DNA of 61,491 bases from Thermoplasmatota archaeon (lineage in GTDB: Archaea; Thermoplasmatota; Penumbrarchaeia; Penumbrarchaeales; Penumbrarchaeaceae). The stretch lies in assembly GCA_029762535.1 (NCBI GenBank), contig JARVGK010000018.1, forward strand, positions 1-61,491, read 5' to 3'. Each line of letters begins with the position of its first letter. Position 1 is the first letter of the stretch. Positions 52,605 through 61,387 of this stretch are shown piece by piece. The notes below the pieces were generated by a model. It was not told the origin of the DNA. It did no database searches and saw only the letters and a program-made list of their open reading frames with translations. Position numbers and translations under genes: made by a program.

Positions 52605-55313
52605 ATGCGCCGCATCATTTCATCAGGCCTTATTCTGGCCCTCATGGCCCTTATGACATTCTCCATTCACCCGGGGGACGGGACTCCAACAAGGGACGAG
52701 AACGTCGATATCGAAGTGTCGTTCCTTGCCCCATGGGAGGGCGGCAGCTACGGGACCGAGGACGGCCTCAACACCACATTGGTCCTGAGCAATCTGGGGA
52801 CCACCTGGGCCAATCTGACCGGGTCCGCGCAGCTGACCGTGAAGAACTACAACACCGGGGATGCGGTGTGGAAACCGCTTTCAAGGCCTTTCACCGGCAT
52901 TCCTCCCGGCCAGAACATTACCATGAACTATACGACATGGAGGCCTACGACGGGAGGTAAATTCCAGGCGGAGGTGTTCGTAACCTATTTCGGGGACAAG
53001 GACTACAACAACAACAAGGACATCGTGAACTTCACGTTGAAGTCCCAGACCTGGCAGGATGACCCTAAACTGGAAACGGGATCCGTCACCCCCATATTAG
53101 GGGACACATCCACCCTCTTCACATACAAGGTATATTTCATTCACAACGATCTGCCCGATTCGATTACCGTGGAGATCGACGGGACGAATTATACGATGGA
53201 CGAGGCCGATCCTGATGACCTGATAGCCGAGGACGGCAAGGAATATACTTACAAGACCACACTGAACCTGGGCAACCATGATTACAGGTTCTTCGCATTC
53301 CAGGGGGCGTTGGGCATCGGGCATCTGAACAACATGACGATGACAGGGCCCTGGGTGAACCTGACATTGAACACCGCCGATCTCCTACCGAACAGCGGTT
53401 TCATAACCACAAATTTCCTGATCTCGGTTTTCTACGGATCCTCGGCCAACGAACCTCCCGATGAGATATACGCTATGATAGCCGGAAACAGATATGACCT
53501 ATCAAGGACAGCGCTGACCCCCATCTATACATCCGGCAGGATAGAGTTCCAGGCAACGGTCGCCGGCATCGACCTTATCCCCTCCCCGGTGATGATCAGC
53601 TATCATTGTTCGCTCGGGACCGACCAATTATCCCTCGGCCCGTTCCCTTTCGACGGCCCGTCCATGCTAACGAGCAACATCACGGGGCATGTCAGGGACG
53701 CTGATGGGTCTCCTATCCCGGGCGCCACCGTCAAGCTAGAACCCGGGGAGGAGACCGTGACGGACTCCCAGGGCGTATATTCCATACCGACATTCGAGGG
53801 GCGAGGCTTCTCACTCGTAGGCAGCGCGGAAGGATATCAGACCAAGACCTATACCGGGATCGACATCTACCCCTCGGAGGATAGGATCGTGGATGTGGAA
53901 CTCCAGCTGCCTCCGGTCGGAGCGACCCTGTCCGGAAGGGTATTGTCGATGCTGGACGGAGACCTGGTGGGTGTCGAAGGCATAACCGTGAGCCTCTCGG
54001 GTACGTTCTTCAGCGATACAGTATCCACCAACATCACGGGTCATTTCATCCTCGAGGACATCCCCGGCGAACAGGGATACCTCCTTTCGATAGAACAGCA
54101 TCCCTACCTGCCCTACTCGAGCACCCTGAACATACAGAACGGACAGAGCCTTTTCAGGGAGATCGTCCTCACCGAGAAGGATATGGACATCGGGATATTT
54201 CCCGCACCCGGGGAGATCCCCCTCGATGCGGAGTTCGAGATACGTTTCGGAAGACCCATCGATACGATGACCCTCGATGTCGGAACCGTACCTCCGCTCA
54301 ATATGGACATCCTGCCTTCGAATGACAACACCACGATCAGGCTGGTCCCTCTTGAACAACTGCTTTACGGGACCGAATATTCCCTGATCGTAGGGCCAGG
54401 GGTGATGGATACCGAAGGCATCAGCGTCGTCTGGAGAGAGGTGTGGGCCGAATATTCAACGGTCATGCAGGAACTGCCCTCGATAACCGTGGACCCGGCC
54501 CCCGATTCCATCGATGTGCCTTTACAGCCCGTTATAAGGATGCTCTTTTCGACCGCTGTGAACCACAGCACGTTCAATGCGACCCTGCGGAGCTCGGCCG
54601 AACAGGAGGTCGGATTGCCCATAAACGTGACGATATCCGATGACAGGAACATGTCGGACCACGGCAGGAGGACGACATCCGCCGAGATCTCCTGCCCCCT
54701 GCTGGCATGGGAGAGCACCTACGTATTGATCTTGACCGATGATCTCCTTGACATATACGGTAGAAAGGTCCTCGAACGCCATTTCATCATGGAGTTCCGC
54801 ACCGTCGGGGAACCCGACAGGGACGGGGACGGAGTTCCGGACGGCCGGGACGCGTTCCCGGACGACCCGGCAGCCTCGGTCGACTCGGACGGGGACGGAT
54901 ACCCTGACTTCTGGAACCCCGGAAAGACAGAGGCGGACTCCACTACAGGTCTGAAGCTTGACGCTTTCCCCGACGATCCGAACGAATGGAACGATACGGA
55001 CGGTGACGGTATCGGGGACAATTCTGACCCGGACATAGACGGCGACGGCATGCCCAACGAGTGGGAGGGCCAATACGGCCTTGATCCTTACGACCCGAGC
55101 GATGCCTTCGGGGACCTTGACGGGGACGGCTTCACTAATCTCCAGGAATACCTTGCGGGAACGAACCCGACCGATCCAAAGGACTATCCGAGAGAGGGAA
55201 CGTCCTTCGGCAGTATCAAATGGTTATTGCTCGCGGTCATAGTGCTCCTTATCGTGGTAGGGGTGTTCTTCCTCATCAGGTTCAAACGGAGCCCCGCCTT
55301 TGTGGAAGAGTGA
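52605..55313 (+). CDS. Surface protein: carboxypeptidase-regulatory-like, Ig and calcium-binding repeats, anchor
   Basis: 902 residues. Signal peptide ISSGLILALMALMTFSIHPG; a CARDB-like N-terminal domain; two carboxypeptidase-regulatory-like domains (NITGHVRDADGSPIPGATVK and ATLSGRVLSMLDGD); two SbsA-type Ig domains (IFPAPGEIPLDAEFEIRFGR, VDPAPDSIDVPLQPVIRMLF); five or more thrombospondin-3/dockerin-like Ca loops (DRDGDGVPDG, DSDGDGYPD, DTDGDGIGD, DIDGDGMPNEWE, DLDGDGFTNLQEYLAGTNP); anchor WLLLAVIVLLIVVGVFFLI and tail RFKRSPAFVEE. It is likely a calcium-stiffened cell-wall protein. Confidence 0.85.
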   Translation: MRRIISSGLILALMALMTFSIHPGDGTPTRDENVDIEVSFLAPWEGGSYGTEDGLNTTLVLSNLGTTWANLTGSAQLTVKNYNTGDAVWKPLSRPFTGIPPGQNITMNYTTWRPTTGGKFQAEVFVTYFGDKDYNNNKDIVNFTLKSQTWQDDPKLETGSVTPILGDTSTLFTYKVYFIHNDLPDSITVEIDGTNYTMDEADPDDLIAEDGKEYTYKTTLNLGNHDYRFFAFQGALGIGHLNNMTMTGPWVNLTLNTADLLPNSGFITTNFLISVFYGSSANEPPDEIYAMIAGNRYDLSRTALTPIYTSGRIEFQATVAGIDLIPSPVMISYHCSLGTDQLSLGPFPFDGPSMLTSNITGHVRDADGSPIPGATVKLEPGEETVTDSQGVYSIPTFEGRGFSLVGSAEGYQTKTYTGIDIYPSEDRIVDVELQLPPVGATLSGRVLSMLDGDLVGVEGITVSLSGTFFSDTVSTNITGHFILEDIPGEQGYLLSIEQHPYLPYSSTLNIQNGQSLFREIVLTEKDMDIGIFPAPGEIPLDAEFEIRFGRPIDTMTLDVGTVPPLNMDILPSNDNTTIRLVPLEQLLYGTEYSLIVGPGVMDTEGISVVWREVWAEYSTVMQELPSITVDPAPDSIDVPLQPVIRMLFSTAVNHSTFNATLRSSAEQEVGLPINVTISDDRNMSDHGRRTTSAEISCPLLAWESTYVLILTDDLLDIYGRKVLERHFIMEFRTVGEPDRDGDGVPDGRDAFPDDPAASVDSDGDGYPDFWNPGKTEADSTTGLKLDAFPDDPNEWNDTDGDGIGDNSDPDIDGDGMPNEWEGQYGLDPYDPSDAFGDLDGDGFTNLQEYLAGTNPTDPKDYPREGTSFGSIKWLLLAVIVLLIVVGVFFLIRFKRSPAFVEE

Positions 55314-55331
55314 TGGTTCCACTCTGTACAG

Positions 55332-55343
55332 TTAATTATATAT
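55332..55343 (+). promoter_or_regulatory. TATA box of the clostripain-family gene
   Basis: TTAATTATATAT lies about 30 bases upstream of GTG 55368. The message would be nearly leaderless. Confidence 0.6.
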
Positions 55344-55367
55344 GGACTGGCCAGGATATTAGACGCC

Positions 55368-58300
55368 GTGAAAGCTCAACTCCTTATGCTGCTCCTTGCG
55401 GCACTTCTCCTGATACCTTCTATGAATTTAGCTCGGGAGGACGGACCCAGCCGCTCCGATGAGACATGGACCATCCTCGTGTATATGGTCGGGGACTGCG
55501 ACCTCGAATCCGACGCCATCGACGATTTCAACGAGCTCGAGAGGATCGGCTCGACGGACAAGGTGAACATACTGGTCCAGCTGGACCGCATCGCTGGATT
55601 CGACAACAGGTCCGGGGACTGGACCGACGCCAGGCGTTTCAGGGTGCTCAAGGACGATGATCCCGACGAGATCCGCTCCACCCAGCTCGAGATCCTGGGC
55701 GAGGTCAACATGGCCGACCCCGAGGTCCTCACCGATTTCATCGCTTGGGGGGTGACATCCTACCCCGCCCAACATTACATGCTATCGATCTGGGGACATG
55801 CCAGAGGGGTGACGGAGGGTCTTTGCATCGACTATTCCAGCCCCTCGAACAGCCAGACCATGGGTTTGAGGGAGTTCGGAAGCGCTTTCAGGAACGTGAG
55901 CGCCGAGCATGACGTGAAATTCGACGTCGTCTCCCTGGACGTATGCTGGATGGGGATGGCCGAGACCGCCTTCGAGCTGATGGGGCACGCATCTTACATG
56001 ATAGCCGCATTCGACGAGACCCCTGCAGCGGGATGGCCTTACGACGTCTGCATCCCCCTGCTTCTGGATGGTTCCAAGCCCCTGAGAAGTCGACTGATCG
56101 ATGTCGTGGACGGTTTCATGTCCGTCTACGATATAGACGGAGGGCAGTCCTATGCTACACTGTCCGCGATCGACCTCGACGCGTTCCAGGTCTCATTTGT
56201 CCCGGCCTTCGAACGACTCTCAGAGGAGATGTTCTACTCCGCCCACGAGCAGAGGGCGCTGTACGAGTCCGTCATAAGGGACGTCGACAGTACCAGGGGA
56301 TTATCAATGATGGTCGATGTATATCAGGTAGCGGAGCTCCTATCCAAGGTGACGGGGATCCCCCAGAAGGTGAGGGCATTCTCCCTGGACCTCCTTGCGA
56401 CGGAGGGGGCGGTGATCGTCCATCACCGATCTGGCTCCTACCATCAGGAAGGGTCCAGGGCCTTCGGCATCTACCACCCGCTCGGCTATTACGATTCGAG
56501 ATACTCCCGGATACTGGCCACCGACATGACGGCCTGGGACGATTACGTCAACCTCTACATCGCCAACGTCCAGGCTAGCCCCGCAAGGATCAACTGGACG
56601 GAGGATGCCCCGGCGAAACTGTCATTCTCCCTGAGGACAACTACCCCCTCGGTCGTTACATCGGTCAGCATCGAGGTCGGCGAGCCGGGGAGCATGACGA
56701 CATATCCTCTCGGGTCTTCGGGGGGCCTCTTCTCACATTCCATTGACAGGGGCGGCAGGTCCAGCGTATCCTACCGCTACATACTCCGGACCACCAAGGG
56801 AGTGGACATCACTTTCCCTCCCGACGGATACGAGGAGGTCAGGTTCGCATCCGAGTCCGATCCTCCCGAGGTGCTGCACTGGCCCCCTTCCATCTTGGAT
56901 CCCTCTGCGGGGGATCGGATAGTGTTCTATATCCGGGACAGGTCCGGGGTCGATCTCGAGAACACCGCCATGTTCTTCAGGGAGAAAGGGGCAACGGACA
57001 TGTATTCGGTCCCTCTCGAGGTCGTATCATACGATGCGTTCCGTTCCGAGCTGACCTGCGCCGCATCCGTCGATTGGATCGCCGCCGGGTCACAGGTCGA
57101 ATACTATCTCGATGCGTTCGACATATACGGCAACTCCGTCAGGCATCCCGGGAGCGGGTTCCTCGAAACCCTGTTGGGCGAAGGGAACCGCTTCTACATC
57201 GACGGAAGGCATTCCTCCGAAGGTGGCTATGCCGAGCTCATGTCCATGATGAACGGGTCGATGATACTCTCCGAGACCGGTTCCGGTGCGATCGACGCCG
57301 CCCTTTTATCACATTACAAGGGCTATGTCCTTCTCGAGCCGATATATCCTTTTACCCAATCCGAGATCGACGCTCTGAGAGAATACCATCAAAAGGGCGG
57401 TGAGGTCCTGTTCGTCATCGATCCCTCGAGCTCAACTCAGAGAACGGTCGCGGCCCCGATACTGTCATTCCTCGAGGTGGGCGCCGACGGAGGGGCCTAC
57501 CCCGGAGGCCTCCTGATATCCAACCCCTTCACTCAGTTCGGAGATGACCTACCTCCGATATCGGTCCATTCCGGACCGACACTGTCCCATACCGGGAACA
57601 GCGAACCACTTTACATGGCCCCGGAAGCAGGGGCCTTGATGGTCCTGTCCTGGAAGGTGAAGGGGAAAGCGATCGTTTCCACTCCCTCCATCCTCGGCGA
57701 TGATATGATGGACAGAAGCTCCAACCGCGACCTGACCCGGAGGGTCCTCGACTTCCTATCCGCGAACATGCCCCCTGAGGTATCGATCTCCCAGGATCCG
57801 CCGGGCGTAGTGAGGCCCGGGACCAGGATCACCTTCGATCTCTCCGGATCGGTGGACCGCGACGGAAGCTTAGAGATCTATTCGATGCAGGTCCCCGGGC
57901 TCGGCTATTCGGAATCGCCCGATCCGATCTTCGAGTTCACCTTCCAGACCAGCGGACTTTACACGGTTATGTTCTCCGCCATCGACGAGGGCGGGGCAAG
58001 GACGTTCGTGACGTGGTCCGTCAGGGTGAACAGGCCTCCCACTCCCGAGGTGGGGGTGTCCTCTCTGGAGGTCTTCGCCGGGGTCAACGTCGTGTTCGAC
58101 TACAAGGGCAACGATCCCGAGGGCGACGAGTACACGCTCGTATGGGATTACGGGGATGGTTTCAAAGCAGGAGGACGGACCGTATCCCACGCCTACAGGA
58201 AAATGGGGCGATACAACGTCTCTCTTACCGTCACGGATGTGCACGGCATGTCATCGACATGGACGAGCGTCGTCAACGTCATGAACTCGGATCCGGCCGT

Positions 58301-59042
58301 ATCGATCCCGCGGGGGCTCATCATGGTCAACGACGGTGAGCCCTCATGGACCGGATCGAACATGGTGACACTCCAGGCCAGGGAGGGCGACGTTATCTTC
58401 ATAACGTCCGAGGGCACTGTCGATATGGACAGGGGAGATGATCTCAACTTCACATGGGACATGGGAGACGGCTCTGTAATTTACGGAGGGGATATTGAAT
58501 ACGTGTACAGGACCATGGGCCTGTTCAACGTAGAGCTTACGGTCACTGACGGGCACGGCGGCGCGGGCATCGAGAGGCTCAGCGTCTATATACAGAACAA
58601 CGATCCCCGGCCGTCCTTCACCGTCAAGACGGGCAGGGGCGGGAGGGTGGAACTCGACGCATCCCTCACGCATGACGATCCCTGGGACATCGAAGGTCTC
58701 CAGTACGTCTGGGACCTTGGCAACGGCAGAACGAGGACCACGACCGGTCCCGTACTATCCTACCGATATGCCTTTGGAGGGCGGTACTTGGTGAACCTGA
58801 CGGTGATCGACCCCGACGGAGGCAGGGGCTACGAGGAGGCCTACGTGACCGCAGGCGGAATGACCCTGGGCCAGACGATAGGGTTCCTCGTCGTTGTTCT
58901 GCTGATATTGGCTGGTATCGCCGCGGCCGCGTTCTTCGTGGTCCGCAAGAGGATGATAGAGAAGGACGTGGGGCTGATCGACATACACAGGCCGCGAGGG
59001 GACGGGATAGTGTATCAGCGGTTCGGGGAGAGGAAGAGTTGA
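55368..59042 (+). CDS. C11 (clostripain)-family surface protease with PKD domains
   Basis: 1224 residues from GTG 55368. Signal peptide LLMLLLAALLLIPSMNLARE. The protease domain opens with TWTILVYMVGDCDLESDAID; the catalytic dyad is His144 in HYMLSIWGHARG and Cys193 in VVSLDVCWMGMAETAF. After a middle region (about 390-790) come PKD domains (LVWDYGDGFKAGGRTVSHAY, FTWDMGDGSVIYGGDIEYVY, YVWDLGNGRTRTT), an anchor GFLVVVLLILAGIAAAAFFV and a basic tail. Clostripains cut after Arg and need no ATP; sediment archaea are known to carry them for protein degradation. Overlaps the next gene by 4 bases. Confidence 0.9.
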   Translation: MKAQLLMLLLAALLLIPSMNLAREDGPSRSDETWTILVYMVGDCDLESDAIDDFNELERIGSTDKVNILVQLDRIAGFDNRSGDWTDARRFRVLKDDDPDEIRSTQLEILGEVNMADPEVLTDFIAWGVTSYPAQHYMLSIWGHARGVTEGLCIDYSSPSNSQTMGLREFGSAFRNVSAEHDVKFDVVSLDVCWMGMAETAFELMGHASYMIAAFDETPAAGWPYDVCIPLLLDGSKPLRSRLIDVVDGFMSVYDIDGGQSYATLSAIDLDAFQVSFVPAFERLSEEMFYSAHEQRALYESVIRDVDSTRGLSMMVDVYQVAELLSKVTGIPQKVRAFSLDLLATEGAVIVHHRSGSYHQEGSRAFGIYHPLGYYDSRYSRILATDMTAWDDYVNLYIANVQASPARINWTEDAPAKLSFSLRTTTPSVVTSVSIEVGEPGSMTTYPLGSSGGLFSHSIDRGGRSSVSYRYILRTTKGVDITFPPDGYEEVRFASESDPPEVLHWPPSILDPSAGDRIVFYIRDRSGVDLENTAMFFREKGATDMYSVPLEVVSYDAFRSELTCAASVDWIAAGSQVEYYLDAFDIYGNSVRHPGSGFLETLLGEGNRFYIDGRHSSEGGYAELMSMMNGSMILSETGSGAIDAALLSHYKGYVLLEPIYPFTQSEIDALREYHQKGGEVLFVIDPSSSTQRTVAAPILSFLEVGADGGAYPGGLLISNPFTQFGDDLPPISVHSGPTLSHTGNSEPLYMAPEAGALMVLSWKVKGKAIVSTPSILGDDMMDRSSNRDLTRRVLDFLSANMPPEVSISQDPPGVVRPGTRITFDLSGSVDRDGSLEIYSMQVPGLGYSESPDPIFEFTFQTSGLYTVMFSAIDEGGARTFVTWSVRVNRPPTPEVGVSSLEVFAGVNVVFDYKGNDPEGDEYTLVWDYGDGFKAGGRTVSHAYRKMGRYNVSLTVTDVHGMSSTWTSVVNVMNSDPAVSIPRGLIMVNDGEPSWTGSNMVTLQAREGDVIFITSEGTVDMDRGDDLNFTWDMGDGSVIYGGDIEYVYRTMGLFNVELTVTDGHGGAGIERLSVYIQNNDPRPSFTVKTGRGGRVELDASLTHDDPWDIEGLQYVWDLGNGRTRTTTGPVLSYRYAFGGRYLVNLTVIDPDGGRGYEEAYVTAGGMTLGQTIGFLVVVLLILAGIAAAAFFVVRKRMIEKDVGLIDIHRPRGDGIVYQRFGERKS

Positions 59043-59728
59043 GGATAGGGCTGATATCGGACCTTCACGGAAACGTTCCTGCCCTGGAGTCGGTCCTCGA
59101 GGAACTGGATGTCGAGAGCATAGTTTGTTTGGGGGACCTTGTGGGGATCGGCCCAGATCCCGCAGGGGTCGTTGACATCGTGATGAAGGATAAGAGGATA
59201 CAATCCGTGCGGGGCAATCACGATCACAACGCAGCTTTTGGGACGTCGTACGGACCGATCCCGGACGTGAGGAGGAGGGACCATCACCGCTGGGTCCGGT
59301 CCCAGCTCTCTGAGGACCAGTCGATGTTCCTCAAGAACCTGCCCGCATCCATCGCGGATGGCGGGATCCATTTCACCCACAGCCATCCCGACCATATCGG
59401 GCCCAAGGTACCTTATTTCGAACGGGCGGAAACCGGGATCCTCGACGATTACTACGCCGGGATCGAGGGAGGCGAAAGGCTCGTGGCCTTCGGACATACC
59501 CATGTCCCTCTGGACGTTATCAGCGATGGCTCGCAGAGGCGTTATTTCAACCCGGGGGCCGTGGGCGCACAGAACGAGGGCATGGCCCAGTACGCCATCA
59601 TCGATGTGGATGATGGGGGGATCCGCATCGAGAGGAGGAAAACCCCCTACGATATCGAATGGATCCGCCAGGAGATCCGGGCAAGGGGCGTCGTCCACGC
59701 GGAGTCGATAATCAGGATCTTCTACTGA
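59039..59728 (+). CDS. Calcineurin-like metallophosphoesterase (YfcE/MJ0936 type)
   Basis: 229 residues, start TTG 59039 overlapping the protease stop. The five metal motifs are present: GLISDLHGN, VCLGDLVGIGPDP, VRGNHDHNAAF, HFTHSHPDHIG and VAFGHTHVPLDV. Such enzymes hydrolyse phosphodiesters or phosphomonoesters; the substrate is unknown. The last 78 bases are repeated at 61299-61376 beyond the ATPase gene, as if something had inserted at the 3' end and restored the gene. Confidence 0.9.
   Translation: MRIGLISDLHGNVPALESVLEELDVESIVCLGDLVGIGPDPAGVVDIVMKDKRIQSVRGNHDHNAAFGTSYGPIPDVRRRDHHRWVRSQLSEDQSMFLKNLPASIADGGIHFTHSHPDHIGPKVPYFERAETGILDDYYAGIEGGERLVAFGHTHVPLDVISDGSQRRYFNPGAVGAQNEGMAQYAIIDVDDGGIRIERRKTPYDIEWIRQEIRARGVVHAESIIRIFY
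59651..59728 (+). repeat. 78-bp direct repeat, left copy (3' end of phosphoesterase gene)
   Basis: Matches 61299-61376 with three mismatches in 78 bases (GATATCGAATGG versus GATATAGAATAG, and GATCCGGGC versus GATCCGAGC). Homology ends exactly at the TGA stop codon. It has the form of an attL/attR-type duplication. Confidence 0.92.
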
Positions 59729-59757
59729 TTCCGATCCATGCGAAACTATAAATCCAA

Positions 59758-59819
59758 TGACAAGGTGTTTAAATAGAACTTGTCATCGTCGTGACAAGTT
59801 TTTTATATAGAAGTTGTCA
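59758..59819. promoter_or_regulatory. Tandem promoter-operator units TGACAA-N16-TTGTCA
   Basis: Two 28-base units, 59758-59785 and 59792-59819, share 23 of 28 bases and are spaced 34 bases apart. Each is bounded by TGACAA and TTGTCA and encloses a TATA-like core (TTTAAATAG; TTTATATAG). Between them the adjoining arms AACTTGTCA and TGACAAGTT form a 9-bp hairpin with a 6-base loop. The second core is 24 bases before ATG 59830. Confidence 0.8.
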
Positions 59820-59829
59820 TTAGGTTATC

Positions 59830-61305
59830 ATGGATGATCGGTATCTGATCGAGCAGAACCCATGGTGGCGGGATATAGGATCTTTAGGATCAGACCGCCA
59901 TCTGAAGAGGGTCGAGCTCTCCGAGGTCAAATGGGATCCCCGGATCAGGTACAAGTTTGACCTTTCCCCGGGTGAGATATATACATTGAGAGGGCCTCGG
60001 CAGGTCGGTAAGACGACACTGATCAAGATCATGGCCCAGGACCTGATCTATAGAGGAATTTCCCCCTATTCGGTGTTCTATTTCTCGCTAGACCTGGTCT
60101 CGGACCCTGTCGAGCTTGAGGGATTGGTCAACAGATATTTCGATCTTTCCGGGTCCTTTGGGGCGGAGGGGACGCGATACCTCTTCCTTGACGAGATATC
60201 CAATGTCGATCATTGGGGATCGGCCATCAAGTATCTGGTCGATTCGAACAAGCTCAAGGATACGACAATGATCATGACGGGGTCGCATTCCATGGATATC
60301 AAAAGGTCATCAGAGAGATTGCCCGGCAGGGTGGGGGAAGGCTCCGCTGTCCGAGACAAGATCATGATGCCAATGAAGTTCTCCGAATATGTTCAGAACG
60401 TCGATCCCGAACTGTGGGCAAGGATCTCCGAACACGTTCCACGCTCCTTCGAGCCCAGATCGGAGATGATCCTATCCCTGTTCGAGGGAGAGGACCATAC
60501 TGTCCCGTTAACCTTGTACCAGAGGGACCTTCAGAGTCATCTAGGGTCATACATGCTGACAGGAGGGATCATCAGCGCCATCAACGAGTTCAAAGCATCC
60601 GGCAAGATATCACCTCAGACGTATGAGGTGTACATACGATCCCTTGTGGGGGACCTCACAAGGAACAATCTTAACGAGAGGATAGCTAAGCTTGTCGCGA
60701 GGTCCCTTCTGGAGATGATGGGGACGAGTTTCAGCTACAACTCCATAGCCGACCTGCTGGATATCGGGTCGCACAATACCGTGGCGAAGTATATCTCCTC
60801 TCTTGAGGACTCGTATGTGCTGGACCAGGTCTATCAGGTCGATCACGAGAAGAACACGCCCATGATGAGGAGCAACAGGAAGGCCTACTTCACGGACCCT
60901 TTCATCCTCCATTCCGTTAACCACTGGGTGAACGGGACCGGGGATCCCTTCGGGAGATCGGTCGAACTGATATCCGATCCCGAATCGTCATCCCGTTTGA
61001 TCGAGGCGATCGTCTGCGACCATATTATCCGGTTATCTTACAACATGGCACCGTCGGACCACTTCTCGCATCATGAGAAGGTAATGTTCTGGAGGAAGAA
61101 GAGGAACGGAAGGGAGATCGACTTCGTCCTGTGGGACGGGAGGAGGCTCCATCCCCTCGAGGTGAAATACAGGAACAGGCTCCGGGTTTCCGACTGGAGG
61201 TCCATGCACAATTTCCCCAATGGATTGATCCTCACGAAAGGGATACGGGATGAGAGGAACCGCAGGCTCGCTGTCCCGGTGGAGCAGTTCCTCATCCTGA
61301 TATAG
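59830..61305 (+). CDS. AAA/DUF4143-type ATPase
   Basis: 491 residues. Walker A is LRGPRQVGKTTLIKIMA (K61), Walker B RYLFLDEISNVDHWGSAIK, sensor TTMIMTGSHSMDIKRSSE; the C-terminal DUF4143 region has SFSYNSIADLLDIGSHNTVA (helix-turn-helix), RKAYFTDPFILHS and the PD-(D/E)xK-like RNGREIDFVLWDGRRLHPLE with EVKYRN. Single-gene ATPases of this class are widespread, mobile and of unknown role. ATG 59830 has no ribosome site and follows a TATA core by 24 bases, so leaderless. The stop TAG lies inside the right copy of the 78-bp repeat and is created by one of its mismatches. Confidence 0.88.
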   Translation: MDDRYLIEQNPWWRDIGSLGSDRHLKRVELSEVKWDPRIRYKFDLSPGEIYTLRGPRQVGKTTLIKIMAQDLIYRGISPYSVFYFSLDLVSDPVELEGLVNRYFDLSGSFGAEGTRYLFLDEISNVDHWGSAIKYLVDSNKLKDTTMIMTGSHSMDIKRSSERLPGRVGEGSAVRDKIMMPMKFSEYVQNVDPELWARISEHVPRSFEPRSEMILSLFEGEDHTVPLTLYQRDLQSHLGSYMLTGGIISAINEFKASGKISPQTYEVYIRSLVGDLTRNNLNERIAKLVARSLLEMMGTSFSYNSIADLLDIGSHNTVAKYISSLEDSYVLDQVYQVDHEKNTPMMRSNRKAYFTDPFILHSVNHWVNGTGDPFGRSVELISDPESSSRLIEAIVCDHIIRLSYNMAPSDHFSHHEKVMFWRKKRNGREIDFVLWDGRRLHPLEVKYRNRLRVSDWRSMHNFPNGLILTKGIRDERNRRLAVPVEQFLILI

Positions 61306-61376
61306 AATAGATCCGCCAGGAGATCCGAGCAAGGGGCGTCGTCCACGCGGAGTCGATAATCAGGATCTTCTACTGA
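61299..61376 (+). repeat. 78-bp direct repeat, right copy
   Basis: Pairs with 59651-59728. It contains the last codons and stop of the ATPase gene, and then a dead copy of the phosphoesterase 3' end (GVVHAESIIRIFY would be encoded in the original frame). Confidence 0.92.
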
Positions 61377-61387
61377 GGAGGGATCAT

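Noticed and set aside
59830..61305. Toxin-antitoxin or complete defence system around the ATPase
   Set aside because: No second gene lies within the repeat-bounded segment, so only a lone ATPase can be supported.
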